DNA of 64,000 nucleotides from Wenyingzhuangia gilva (GCF_030519655.1 NZ_JAUMIT010000001.1:620001-684000); one strand, 5' to 3'. Shown: positions 18,840 to 27,759, numbered from the stretch's first letter. The notes: generated by a model not told the origin, from the letters alone. Numbers and translations: made by a program.

Positions 18840-20296
18840 TTAGATTCATCTATTTTTAAAATTCCAAAAACAATTTCATCTTTGCGTTTATCATAATAAG
18901 CATAATATAAACCTTCATTCTTAAGTCTTATGAATGACATATATTTTATTTTAAACTTATCTATTTTATTATCTAAATAACTCTCTAACAAATCAACGTC
19001 TTTAGCATAATCTATTTTTTTTAATTCAAACTCTTCACCTCTATACTTCATGATTTGTTGATTAGAATCAATCACAAATTTTAATATTTTTTTATCAACA
19101 GTTTTATCATTAATAAAAGGATACGGGATTGAAATAACATTAAAACCACCTGGAATAGAAGCCTTAATGTTTTGCATTTGTTGCTGCATCATTTGTTGTT
19201 GCTGCATCATCATTTGTTGGTGAAATTGCATCTGAAATAAATCATTATAATATGTTTCCCTAGAAATACATGAAACACTTACAATTTCATTATCAGTACC
19301 TTTTTGTTTATAAACGGTTAGTGATGGTACTTTGTTTTTAGATCCTATTCCTAATATAACTTTAGTAAGCATTATTTTATCTATAGTATCTTTTCTAGCC
19401 AAATCATTTAAATTATAATTTTTGATAACATTACTTTTTAAATCAACATTGCTAAAAGAGACTTGATTTTCATTTTCTGCTATAAAATAAAACCTATCTC
19501 TCGTTAAAAAGGAGTTATAGCCTTTAACTTTTTTATCAAATCCAAATGGCAGCTCATTATAACCTGACCACATGAATTTATTCTCATTTCTGGTAAACTT
19601 AAGAATTAATGAATGACGAATTTTTGGATTTAAATAAGTCATATATATGTTATCCTCATCATAAAAAAGCCTATCTCCCGGAGCCCCAATATTTTCAGAA
19701 TAGCCAATACCAGAAACTACTGTTAATGCTTTAAATTTGGTTTTTGCGTAGGATTTTACAATTTCATTTGGCAATACTGTCTCAGATTTCTCCTTCTTTT
19801 TATAATCTTTAATAGTTACTATCTCAAATTTTTCTTTATCAATATAAACGAAACAAGAATAATCTTTAGATGAAAATTTCAGAGTTGGAGTAGCCAGATA
19901 TAATTTTTCTGTATTAGCCTCTTTGCTAGTTAAATTAATTGAAAACAATGTGTAATCTTTTTGCTCATCGTTATAGGCAGGAGTACTATTATAAAATCTT
20001 TCTTTTGTTGAAAAAACAAGTACCAAATTGTTTTCTGCTCTATGATATAGCTCTAAATTTTGAGGAGCATCTGAATCAAACTTTCCTATATAATAAGAAA
20101 CAGAATCTTTTAACGTGTATATCAAACACTCGTATTTCTTTGTTTTATGATTTTTAACATTTAGTATACTAAAAAAAGTACCATCTACTTTATAGGATCC
20201 AACATTTGAAAACGTTAAACTTTCATCAACCTTAATACTCTGAGAAAAACTCACAATACCAAACAACAGCACCACAACACTAATAATCTTTTTCAT
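18836..20296 (-). CDS. Hypothetical secreted protein with a Gln/Met-rich segment
   Basis: No family recognised. 486 residues with a signal peptide (Lys-Lys then a hydrophobic run, likely cleavage after SFS-QS near 18-20). The body is rich in short beta-like segments with Tyr, Phe, Lys and Asp, in the style of Bacteroidota periplasmic or surface proteins that fold as propeller-like sheets; this is an impression, not a match. Residues 355-375 form an unusual low-complexity run of Gln and Met. The only neighbours are convergent or unrelated, so context gives no role. It begins just beyond the terminator of the bacilliredoxin gene. Confidence 0.75.
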   Translation of the reverse strand: MKKIISVVVLLFGIVSFSQSIKVDESLTFSNVGSYKVDGTFFSILNVKNHKTKKYECLIYTLKDSVSYYIGKFDSDAPQNLELYHRAENNLVLVFSTKERFYNSTPAYNDEQKDYTLFSINLTSKEANTEKLYLATPTLKFSSKDYSCFVYIDKEKFEIVTIKDYKKKEKSETVLPNEIVKSYAKTKFKALTVVSGIGYSENIGAPGDRLFYDEDNIYMTYLNPKIRHSLILKFTRNENKFMWSGYNELPFGFDKKVKGYNSFLTRDRFYFIAENENQVSFSNVDLKSNVIKNYNLNDLARKDTIDKIMLTKVILGIGSKNKVPSLTVYKQKGTDNEIVSVSCISRETYYNDLFQMQFHQQMMMQQQQMMQQQMQNIKASIPGGFNVISIPYPFINDKTVDKKILKFVIDSNQQIMKYRGEEFELKKIDYAKDVDLLESYLDNKIDKFKIKYMSFIRLKNEGLYYAYYDKRKDEIVFGILKIDESN

Positions 20297-20314
20297 ATTC
20301 TTTTTTCAACAAAA

Positions 20315-20347
20315 ATAAAAAAGCCTGATCAAATCAGGCTTTTTTTA
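20315..20347. terminator. Terminator after the bacilliredoxin gene
   Basis: A 9-bp stem AAGCCTGAT (20321-20329) pairs with ATCAGGCTT (20333-20341) around CAA, with A runs before and T runs after. It ends the minus-strand gene at 20369, and by symmetry could also work on the other strand. It lies upstream of the next minus-strand gene, insulating it. Confidence 0.88.
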
Positions 20348-20368
20348 AACTTCTATATGGTAAACTTA

Positions 20369-20782
20369 TTACGAACAGTACTCATCATAAGCTCCAGACA
20401 AGTTTGCTGCAATTGCTTCAGCAGAATGCCCTTCAATATGATGACGCTCTAACATGTGCACCAATTGTCCATCTTTAAACAACGCAACCGCTGGTGATGA
20501 TGGAGGAAAAGGAATCATAAATTCACGTGCTTTTTGAACCGCTGGCCCATCAACTCCTGCAAATACAGTCCCTAAGCTAGTTGGTAATTTTGCATTTTGT
20601 AAAGAAGCAATTACTCCTGGTCTTGCCGTTCCTGCAGCACAACCACAAACTGAATTTACTACTACTAAAGCAGTTCCTTCTTTTGCAATGAATGATTCTA
20701 CATCAGCTGGAGATTTTAAGGCTGTTACTCCTGCTTGTACTAATTGTGCTTCCATTGGAGCCGTTAATTCTTGTGGATACAT
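20369..20782 (-). CDS. BrxA/BrxB family bacilliredoxin (YphP/YqiW-type)
   Basis: A 137-residue thioredoxin-fold protein with the signature NSVCGCAAG; Cys46 and Cys48 form the CGC active site. In Firmicutes such proteins remove bacillithiol from oxidised protein thiols; the family is also found in Bacteroidota that make bacillithiol. The N-terminus [10 protein letters not shown] and the [11 protein letters not shown] segment are typical. No bacillithiol synthesis gene is in this window, so the thiol partner is inferred. Single-gene unit with a promoter at 20838-20845 and its own terminator. Confidence 0.92.
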   Translation of the reverse strand: MYPQELTAPMEAQLVQAGVTALKSPADVESFIAKEGTALVVVNSVCGCAAGTARPGVIASLQNAKLPTSLGTVFAGVDGPAVQKAREFMIPFPPSSPAVALFKDGQLVHMLERHHIEGHSAEAIAANLSGAYDEYCS

Positions 20783-20837
20783 ATGTATATACTTTTAAAT
20801 TCAATAAATAATAATTCAAATCCTTTGAACCAATATG

Positions 20838-20845
20838 CAAATTTA
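20838..20845 (-). promoter_or_regulatory. -7 element of the bacilliredoxin promoter
   Basis: The minus strand reads TAAATTTG, an exact TAnnTTTG match about 56 nt before the start codon at 20782. No clear -33 TTG at the standard distance. Confidence 0.55.
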
Positions 20846-20981
20846 GACAATTAATATTCCAAAACCTTACAGAGTGACATATTATCAGTTAACAACTAAT
20901 AATTGATTTCAAATCTATTTAATCTTTAATGCTTTCCTTCAAAAAACCTCCCCTTCAACAAGCAATTTTTATAAAGACAAC

Positions 20982-21031
20982 CATATGTCATGATAAAAAC
21001 AAACATATGACAGGATGAAATTTGTTTTTAT
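20982..21031. promoter_or_regulatory. Putative operator: CATATG direct repeats and an 11-bp inverted repeat
   Basis: CATATGTCATGAT at 20982 and CATATGACAGGAT at 21004 are imperfect direct repeats exactly 22 bp apart. ATAAAAACAAA (20993-21003) and TTTGTTTTTAT (21021-21031) are a perfect 11-bp inverted repeat with a 17-nt spacer that contains the second CATATG unit. This order and spacing suggest protein binding sites between two divergent genes. The regulator is unknown. Confidence 0.45.
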
Positions 21032-21160
21032 AACGAAACCTCCAAAAACCGACCTAAAACACTCAAAAACTGACTCTTAAGATTTAATTTTACAATCGAA
21101 TTCAAGTTAAAAAAACAAAAACGACAGTTTCAAGAAAGTTTAACCCCAAATTTTATTAAA

Positions 21161-21988
21161 ATGAAAAACCTATTTCTAATTACAATCGTTCTCCTATCAT
21201 TTCACAAATCTTTTTCCCAAGCAAAAATCTCTATTTCGGACGCTATAAATATAGCTGGAAGACAAAGAATGTTAGGCCAAAGAATGGCAAAAGATAAAGT
21301 TTATTTAGCAGCTGATGTAAACAGCACAGAAGCTAAAAAAGAACTAGAATATACCATTTCTATCTTTCAAAATGGATTAAAAATATTAAAGGATTTTGCT
21401 CCTACAGATCTTATAAAATCTAGAGTAGAAGAAGAAGAAAAAACATTTAACGTATATAAAACATACATTTTAGACGACTCAAAAAAAGCAATGCAAATAG
21501 TTGTTAACACAAATACAATCTTTCTTAAAATTTGCGACAATTTAGTTATTGAAATATTAGAATACGCAAAACAACAGCCTTTAAACAACATAAACATTCC
21601 TAACAAAAACCTTGAGTTAAAAATACCAGAAGCAACAAATATTGCCGGTGAATTAAGATACCTAACTCAACGATTAACATTATACTATGCTATCAATAAT
21701 TATCATATAAAAAATATTTCTCCTTCAGAAATAGATAAAATCATTAAAACTCTAGACAAAAACATTAATTACCTAACTGCTTTAGACATTAATACCTTAA
21801 AAATAGAAGAAGAAATTAACGACATCAGAATAGACTGGATGAAGCTTAAAAAAGGTATTTACAAAGACGAAAAAATAGATTTTGAAGCTAAAAAAATAAA
21901 TCCTATTAAACTCTACAAAGTGTGTAACAGAATTTTATACAAAGCAAACGTTACTGCAAAAATGTATACAGAACTAGCTAAATCATAA
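21161..21988 (+). CDS. Secreted PilJ-type (nitrate-sensor P-box-like) domain protein, stand-alone
   Basis: 275 residues with a cleavable signal peptide (about 1-20, ending SFSQ-A). Mature protein is almost entirely helical. Two copies of the helix motif seen in type IV pili/chemotaxis and nitrate-sensor inputs are present: AINIAGRQRMLGQRMAK at 28-44 and a degenerate ATNIAGELRYLTQRLT at 158-173. This corresponds to the PilJ N-terminal domain family, a paired four-helix sensor bundle. Unlike the usual receptors it has no membrane segment, HAMP or output domain, so it would be a free periplasmic binding protein. A function in sensing nitrate or a similar small ligand is only inferred. No partner sensor kinase lies nearby. 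Confidence 0.78.
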   Translation: MKNLFLITIVLLSFHKSFSQAKISISDAINIAGRQRMLGQRMAKDKVYLAADVNSTEAKKELEYTISIFQNGLKILKDFAPTDLIKSRVEEEEKTFNVYKTYILDDSKKAMQIVVNTNTIFLKICDNLVIEILEYAKQQPLNNINIPNKNLELKIPEATNIAGELRYLTQRLTLYYAINNYHIKNISPSEIDKIIKTLDKNINYLTALDINTLKIEEEINDIRIDWMKLKKGIYKDEKIDFEAKKINPIKLYKVCNRILYKANVTAKMYTELAKS

Positions 21989-22007
21989 AAAATAAACCTT
22001 CTATATT

Positions 22008-22050
22008 ATTATGTGCTCAATATTATTTATATGTTGAGCATATTTTATTT
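22008..22050 (+). terminator. Hairpin with T-rich tail after the PilJ-domain gene
   Basis: TATGTGCTCAA (to 22020) pairs with TTGAGCATA (22034-22042) with one bulged base and a 13-nt loop; TTTTATTT follows. Weak but well placed 20-50 nt after the stop. Confidence 0.5.
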
Positions 22051-22155
22051 ACTGACATTTTTTCCGAATACAATTAAGGCAAGATTCTTGTTTCAATAAA
22101 AACTTTAAATATTTTGTTGATAACACATCAACCTGATAAAACAAACACACAAATC

Positions 22156-22899
22156 ATGAAAAAATTTGCAAATTGGATTGGAGCTGGAATAGGATGGGCT
22201 GCAGGGGGACCTATTGGTGCTGCCTTGGGATATTTGATTGGAGCTGCGCTAAAAGGTGCTACTTCTGATTATTCTGAATTCCAATCAGACAATAGTAGCT
22301 ATACTAGTAGAACGACACAAGCAGGAGATTTTGAAATTAGTTTACTGTTTTTATCTGCTGTAGTAATTAAGGCTGATGGAAAAATATTACAAAAAGAATT
22401 AGACTACGTTCGCAATTATTTTGTGCAGATGTATGGAAAAGATAGAGCCAATAATGCTTTTAAATTGTTTAAAGGAATTATTAACGACACCTCTTTATCT
22501 ACTCAAGAAGTTTGTACACAAATTAGAAGTCATATGTCTGCTGAGTCTCGTGCTCAATTGATTCATTTCTTGTTTGCCATTGCAAAATCTGATGGACATG
22601 TAGCCGATGTAGAAGTACAAACCATTCAGTCTATTGCCAATTACTTATACATCAACCAAGCTAGTTTTAACTCTATCAAAGCGATGTTTTATGACAATAG
22701 TGAATCTGCTTATCAAATATTAGAAGTTTCTAAATCTGATGACAATGATACTATTAAAAAGGCATACAGAAGACTCGTTAAAGAACATCACCCAGATAAA
22801 TTAGCGCACTTAGGAGAAGAACATTTAAAAGGAGCTCAAGAAAAGTTTCAAAAAATTCAGGAAGCTTACGAAACGATTAAAAAAGAAAGAGGGTTGTAA
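22156..22899 (+). CDS. DjlA-like co-chaperone: TerB domain plus C-terminal J domain
   Basis: 247 residues from the ATG at 22156, chosen because MKKFANWIGAGIGWAAGG is the conserved start; the frame upstream is unrelated. A glycine-rich hydrophobic N-terminus (about 7-33) likely inserts in the membrane. A TerB-like helical domain follows (about 55-160, with VVIKADGKILQKELDYVRN and AKSDGHVADVEV). The C-terminal J domain has the HPD motif near residue 210 in KEHHPDKL, which stimulates DnaK ATPase. This order matches DjlA-type membrane-anchored J proteins. The stop codon lies within a perfect palindrome that acts as terminator. Confidence 0.88.
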   Translation: MKKFANWIGAGIGWAAGGPIGAALGYLIGAALKGATSDYSEFQSDNSSYTSRTTQAGDFEISLLFLSAVVIKADGKILQKELDYVRNYFVQMYGKDRANNAFKLFKGIINDTSLSTQEVCTQIRSHMSAESRAQLIHFLFAIAKSDGHVADVEVQTIQSIANYLYINQASFNSIKAMFYDNSESAYQILEVSKSDDNDTIKKAYRRLVKEHHPDKLAHLGEEHLKGAQEKFQKIQEAYETIKKERGL

Positions 22900-22920
22900 T
22901 TACAACCCTCTTTCTTTTTT
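22885..22920. terminator. 30-bp perfect palindrome serving as terminator, overlapping the djlA-like 3' end
   Basis: GAAAGAGGGTTGTAA followed by TTACAACCCTCTTTC is a perfect palindrome at 22885-22914, and TTTTTT follows. It includes the last codons and stop of the plus-strand gene and ends 4 nt before the stop of the minus-strand DUF2167 locus. Confidence 0.85.
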
Positions 22921-23800
22921 AATCGTCACTTTTGCCTCCCAACAATTTCTTTTTAAAAATTCCAAAAGCTCCAGCAACTGCAACAGCTATAACTTTCCAA
23001 AACTTAAGCAATACAGCAAAAAAACCTGCTTTGGCTAATATCTTACCAGCAATTAATCCCCCTATTCCATAAGCCGCAATTTCATCAACATCTGGGTTAA
23101 ACTCACTGTAAGTAAATCCTTTAGAAAAATGAACACTATTTAATATTTTATCTATATCCTTATTTACATTTTCTAACTGATTTATATCTCCAATTATATT
23201 TAAATTTAAATATCCTTTTCTTCCTAAAACTCTAACATTATAATTTAAGGTATTAATCTCACTCTCATCAAATCTCAATTCCTTTGCCCAATGTAATTTT
23301 TTATGAACATCATCATAATACGGAGGTGTTGCCCATCCTATCAATTCAATACTTGGATAACCATTTTTCAATCTATCCTTGTTCTCCAAATCTGCATCTG
23401 ACTTCATTTGCTTTAACAAATCATCATAATCAATCTCCTTAGCATCCTCATCACTTACAAACCCATCTTCCGTATAAGTTATTTCAACTGCATATGAAAA
23501 AGTATCACTTGTTGCAGAAACACCATTTGGGAACATTAACCCAATAATATCTGAATGAGGATTTCCCCATAATTTTTCCAACACAAACTCTCCTTCTTTT
23601 TTATTTAAAAAAGTAAAACCTTCAGGCAAGTTTAAAACAGCTAAATCAGAATTTAACTTAAGTGAGCCTGTTTGATATTTAAAATGAGCCTGAACACTAT
23701 CTAACATCTTTAAGTATTCTCACTCTTTAGGTGTTAAATCATCGTTTGCAAGGCAAACAATTGTACATATCATTAACAATAATGTCGTAATTTTTTTCAT
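22919..23800 (-). pseudogene. DUF2167 protein gene interrupted by an in-frame TGA at codon 27
   Basis: The open frame 22919-23707 (262 residues from an internal Met) is a DUF2167-like protein: FKYQTGSLKL near the start, LPEGFTFLNKKEGEFVLEKLWGN, and two hydrophobic segments near the C-terminus. It lacks an export signal. Reading further upstream in the same frame gives ATG at 23800, MKKITTLLLMICTIVCLAND (a good signal peptide), DLTPKE, then TGA at 23720-23722, and continues EYLKML into the mature domain. So a single base change separates signal peptide and mature part. It may be a recent nonsense mutation or a sequencing error; otherwise the gene seems intact. An export-less product from 23707 is possible but unlikely to work. 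Confidence 0.8.
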
Positions 23801-23867
23801 AGTTTTTTAGTTTTTTGGTGCACAATATATGAATATTCATCAAACATTTCTAAAAACTGCCACTCTA

Positions 23868-23898
23868 TTGTTAATCATCAATTAAAACCGTAATTTCG
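23868..23898 (+). promoter_or_regulatory. ileS promoter
   Basis: TTG at 23868-23870, a 20-nt spacer, then TAATTTCG (23891-23898; one mismatch to TAnnTTTG). It lies 25 nt before the ileS start. Confidence 0.6.
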
Positions 23899-23923
23899 CA
23901 ATCCAAATTGAATACCCAATAAA

Positions 23924-26900
23924 ATGAGTGCAAATTTCAAAGAACATAAAGGATTAAGTTTAACCAACATTGCATCAGAAACGCTTAAGTTTTGGCAAGA
24001 AAATAACATCTTTCAAAAAAGTATTGATGCTAGAGAAGGAAAAGAACCATATGTGTTTTTTGAAGGACCTCCTTCTGCCAATGGATTGCCAGGAATTCAC
24101 CATGTTTTAGGAAGAACCATAAAAGATGTTTATCCTCGTTTTAAAACCATGAAAGGTTTTAAAGTTCAGCGTAAAGCAGGATGGGATACACATGGTTTAC
24201 CTGTAGAATTGGGCGTTGAAAAAGAATTGGGAATTACCAAAGAAGATATTGGTACTAAAATTTCTATTGAAGAATACAACATTGCTTGTAAAAAAGCGGT
24301 GATGAAATATACAGACATCTGGAATGATTTAACCGAACGTATTGGTTATTGGGTAGATATGGAAGATCCGTATGTAACTTACAAACCAAAATACATGGAA
24401 ACGGTTTGGTGGTTGCTAGGTCAGATTTACAAAAAGAATTTGATCTATAAAGGATATACCATTCAGCCTTATTCACCAAAGGCAGGAACAGGGTTAAGTT
24501 CTCACGAAATCAATCAACCTGGAGCGTATCAAGATGTAACAGACACGACTATTGTTGCTCAGTTTAAAGCTATTAAAGCTACTTTGCCAAAAAGTTTACA
24601 AGTGATAGATGGAGATATTCATTTCTTAGCATGGACTACCACTCCTTGGACACTGCCAAGCAACACCGCTTTAACTGTTGGTCCTAAAATTGAATACGTA
24701 GTTGTACAATCATACAATCAATATACGTTTGAACCTATTACAGTTATTTTAGCTAAAAACTTAGTATCTAAACAATTTGGTAAAAAGTTTGTTTCAGTTA
24801 GCACACAAGAAGAATTAGAGACTTATACAAAAGCTGATAAAAAAATTCCATTCTTAGTTGGAGAAACTTTTGTTGGAAAAGATTTAGAAGGAATTAAATA
24901 CGAACAACTATTACCATGGGCATTGCCTTATGAACATCCTGAAAACGCTTTTAGAGTGATTACAGGAGATTTTGTTACTACCGAGGATGGAACAGGTATT
25001 GTACACACGGCTCCTACTTTTGGTGCAGATGATGCTTTTGTAGCTAAAAATGCTACCCCTTCTGTGCCGCCTATGTTGGTTTTAGATGATCATGAAAATC
25101 CAGTTCCTTTGGTAGACTTACAAGGTAAGTTTAGAAACGGAGTAGGTCCACATGCTGGTAAATATGTTAAAAACGAGTATTACAACGATGGGGAAGCACC
25201 AGAGAAATCTGTAGATGTAGAAATTGCCATTCAGTTAAAAGAAGAAAATAAAGCATTTAATGTAGAAAAATACAAGCACAGTTATCCACATTGTTGGAGA
25301 ACAGATAAGCCTATTTTATATTACCCATTAGATTCTTGGTTTATAAAAGTTACGGAAGTTAAAGACCGTATGCATGAATTAAACGACACCATTAATTGGA
25401 AACCCGAATCTACTGGAACAGGTCGTTTTGGAAACTGGTTAAAAAATGCCAACGATTGGAACTTATCTCGTTCTCGTTACTGGGGAATTCCATTACCTAT
25501 TTGGAGAACCGAGGACGGAACAGAAGAAATCTTAATCAGTTCAGTAGCAGAATTAAAAGCTGAAATTGAAAAAGCTCGTGAAGCAGGAATTGCAAATCCT
25601 ACTTATTTTGATGCTTTTGAAGTCGGAAATATGTCTGACGACAACTATGATCAAATCGACTTACACAAAAATATTGTTGATGAAATCACTTTGGTTTCTC
25701 CTAAAGGACAACCAATGAAACGTGAAGCAGACCTTATTGATGTTTGGTTTGATTCTGGTTCTATGCCATACGCACAACAGCACTATCCTTTTGAAAACAA
25801 GGAGTTGATAGATAATAGAGAATTTTACCCAGCTGATTTTATTGCAGAAGGAGTAGATCAAACTCGTGGATGGTTTTATACTTTACACGCCATTAGTACC
25901 ATGGTTTTTGACAATGTTGCTTATAAAAATGTAGTTTCTAACGGATTGGTTTTAGACAAACACGGTAAAAAAATGTCTAAGCGTTTAGGAAACGGTATTG
26001 ATCCTTTTGCAACCATGGATCAATACGGACCCGATGCTACACGTTGGTACATGATTTCTAACGCAAATCCTTGGGACAACTTAAAGTTTGATTTAGAAGG
26101 AGTTGATGAAGTAAGACGTAAATTCTTCGGAACTTTATACAACACCTATTCATTCTTTACTTTGTATGCTAATATTGATGGATTTAAATATGCTGAAGCA
26201 GACATCAACTTAGAGGACAGACCAGAAATAGATCGTTGGATTTTATCTGAATTGAATACCTTAATTCTAAAAACAGAAAAATTCTATAACGAATACGAGG
26301 CAACAAAAGCTACACGTGAAATACAGAATTTTGTAACCGAGAACTTATCAAACTGGTTTGTGCGTTTAAGCAGAAGACGATTTTGGAAAGGTGATTACGG
26401 AACTGATAAAATATCAGCATACCAAACGCTTTATACGTGTATGTTAACCGTGGCAAAATTAAGTGCTCCGGTTGCCCCATTCTTCATGGATAATCTTTAC
26501 AAAGACTTAACCTCTGCAACACATACAGAATCTTATGAATCAGTACATTTGGCCGAGTTTCCAAAAGCAGATGTTTCTGCCATTGATGAAAGCTTAGAAC
26601 GTAAAATGCAAAAGGCTCAACAAATATCATCTATGGTATTGTCTTTACGTAAAAAGGAAATGATTAAAGTACGTCAACCGTTACAAAAAATCATGATTCC
26701 TGTGTTAGACAACCAGCAAAGAGAAGATATTTTAGCGGTTCAAGATTTAATATTATCAGAAGTAAACGTTAAAGAAATTGATTTATTAGACGATGCTTCG
26801 GGAGTATTGGTAAAGAATATCAAACCTAATTTTAAAGTTTTAGGACCTCGTTTTGGTAAAGATATGAAGTTGATAGGTGCTGAAATTCAAAAATTTACAC

Positions 26901-27331
26901 AAGATGACATTGCAAAATTAGAGCGTGATGGTAAAATTTCTGTTAACATTGGAGAAAATTTAGTAGATTTAACGCTAGAAGAAGTTGAGATAAGTTCACA
27001 AGATATTGAAGGTTGGTTAGTGGTAAACCAAGGAGGATTAACAGTTGCTTTAGACGTAACCATTTCTGATGAGTTAAAAAACGAAGGAGTGGCTAGAGAA
27101 TTGGTTAACAGGGTGCAAAACTTGAGAAAAGATTCAGGTTTAGAAGTAACAGATAAGATTAAATTATCTATCCTTGTAAACGAAGTTTTAGAGAAAGCTG
27201 TAAATACAAACCAAGCATATATCAAGAGCGAAACCTTAACCAATCAATTAGAATTTGTAAACGAACTAAATGATGGTTTAGATATTGAATTCGACGACAT
27301 AAAAAGTAAAATATTCATTCATAAAATCTAA
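23924..27331 (+). CDS. ileS: Isoleucyl-tRNA synthetase
   Basis: Class I aminoacyl-tRNA synthetase that charges tRNA-Ile. The HIGH-type motif reads PGIHHVLG at 56-63 and KMSKR is at 683-687. Between them is the CP1 editing domain, with the TTTPWTLPSN and DDAFV segments, and the C-terminal anticodon-binding part follows (WILSELNTL, ENLSNWFVRLSRRRFW). At 1135 residues it is the long form common in Bacteroidota, related to the type associated with mupirocin-insensitive enzymes; resistance is not something the sequence alone proves. The dksA-like gene follows 5 nt later and is likely co-transcribed. Confidence 0.97.
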   Translation: MSANFKEHKGLSLTNIASETLKFWQENNIFQKSIDAREGKEPYVFFEGPPSANGLPGIHHVLGRTIKDVYPRFKTMKGFKVQRKAGWDTHGLPVELGVEKELGITKEDIGTKISIEEYNIACKKAVMKYTDIWNDLTERIGYWVDMEDPYVTYKPKYMETVWWLLGQIYKKNLIYKGYTIQPYSPKAGTGLSSHEINQPGAYQDVTDTTIVAQFKAIKATLPKSLQVIDGDIHFLAWTTTPWTLPSNTALTVGPKIEYVVVQSYNQYTFEPITVILAKNLVSKQFGKKFVSVSTQEELETYTKADKKIPFLVGETFVGKDLEGIKYEQLLPWALPYEHPENAFRVITGDFVTTEDGTGIVHTAPTFGADDAFVAKNATPSVPPMLVLDDHENPVPLVDLQGKFRNGVGPHAGKYVKNEYYNDGEAPEKSVDVEIAIQLKEENKAFNVEKYKHSYPHCWRTDKPILYYPLDSWFIKVTEVKDRMHELNDTINWKPESTGTGRFGNWLKNANDWNLSRSRYWGIPLPIWRTEDGTEEILISSVAELKAEIEKAREAGIANPTYFDAFEVGNMSDDNYDQIDLHKNIVDEITLVSPKGQPMKREADLIDVWFDSGSMPYAQQHYPFENKELIDNREFYPADFIAEGVDQTRGWFYTLHAISTMVFDNVAYKNVVSNGLVLDKHGKKMSKRLGNGIDPFATMDQYGPDATRWYMISNANPWDNLKFDLEGVDEVRRKFFGTLYNTYSFFTLYANIDGFKYAEADINLEDRPEIDRWILSELNTLILKTEKFYNEYEATKATREIQNFVTENLSNWFVRLSRRRFWKGDYGTDKISAYQTLYTCMLTVAKLSAPVAPFFMDNLYKDLTSATHTESYESVHLAEFPKADVSAIDESLERKMQKAQQISSMVLSLRKKEMIKVRQPLQKIMIPVLDNQQREDILAVQDLILSEVNVKEIDLLDDASGVLVKNIKPNFKVLGPRFGKDMKLIGAEIQKFTQDDIAKLERDGKISVNIGENLVDLTLEEVEISSQDIEGWLVVNQGGLTVALDVTISDELKNEGVARELVNRVQNLRKDSGLEVTDKIKLSILVNEVLEKAVNTNQAYIKSETLTNQLEFVNELNDGLDIEFDDIKSKIFIHKI

Positions 27332-27336
27332 ATATT

Positions 27337-27726
27337 ATGGCAACGGCAGATGAAAAAGTAGTATACAGCGATAAAGATTTAGCTGAGTTTAAAGAAATTA
27401 TCTTAAAAAAAATTGATCGTGCTAAAAAGGATTTAGAAATTCTACAAAGCTCTTATAAAAACGGAAGTTCTAACAACACAGATGATACCTCTCCGCAGTT
27501 TAAAGCTTTTGAAGAAGGTTCTGAAACTATGTCTAAAGAGGCAAACGTGCAGCTAGCTATTCGTCAAGAAAAATTTATTCGCGATTTAAAAAATGCTTTG
27601 TTACGTATAGAAAATAAAACTTACGGAATTTGTCGTGCAACTGGTAAATTAATCAGAAAAGAACGTTTAAGATTGGTGCCACATGCTACTTTAAGCATTG
27701 ATGCTAAGAATGCAGAAAACAAATAA
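27337..27726 (+). CDS. DksA/TraR-like protein with degenerate zinc finger
   Basis: 129 residues, coiled-coil N-terminal two-thirds followed by the DksA-type C-terminal segment TYGICRATGKLIRKERL. Classical DksA binds the RNA polymerase secondary channel and carries a four-Cys zinc site; here only Cys99 of the four remains, and the second pair is replaced (LVPHATLS). The overall fold may hold without metal. Role in transcription control is inferred from the family. It is 5 nt after ileS; a hairpin separates it from lspA. Confidence 0.88.
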   Translation: MATADEKVVYSDKDLAEFKEIILKKIDRAKKDLEILQSSYKNGSSNNTDDTSPQFKAFEEGSETMSKEANVQLAIRQEKFIRDLKNALLRIENKTYGICRATGKLIRKERLRLVPHATLSIDAKNAENK

Positions 27727-27759
27727 TAAAAAAGGAATTTTCCTTTTAAAATTGCCATA

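Larger units (their letters stand above)
20783..21160. other. 378-bp intergenic region, divergent promoters and repeats, no gene
   Basis: No convincing small ORF is seen. The left end holds the bacilliredoxin promoter. The middle (20980-21031) holds an ordered set of direct and inverted repeats. The right end is a long A/C-rich leader for the gene at 21161, with only a weak TAATTTTA (21085-21092) as a -7 candidate. Confidence 0.6.

Noticed and set aside
19170-19235. CRISPR-like or microsatellite array
   Set aside because: The repeated TGTTGTTG/CAT pattern is the coding DNA for the Gln/Met run of the hypothetical protein, not spaced repeats.
23720-23722. In-frame TGA as selenocysteine or other recoding site
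   Set aside because: No selenocysteine insertion stem-loop was recognised after it, the position is a linker just behind the signal peptide rather than a redox site, and the family has no Sec or Cys there to my knowledge. A nonsense change is simpler.
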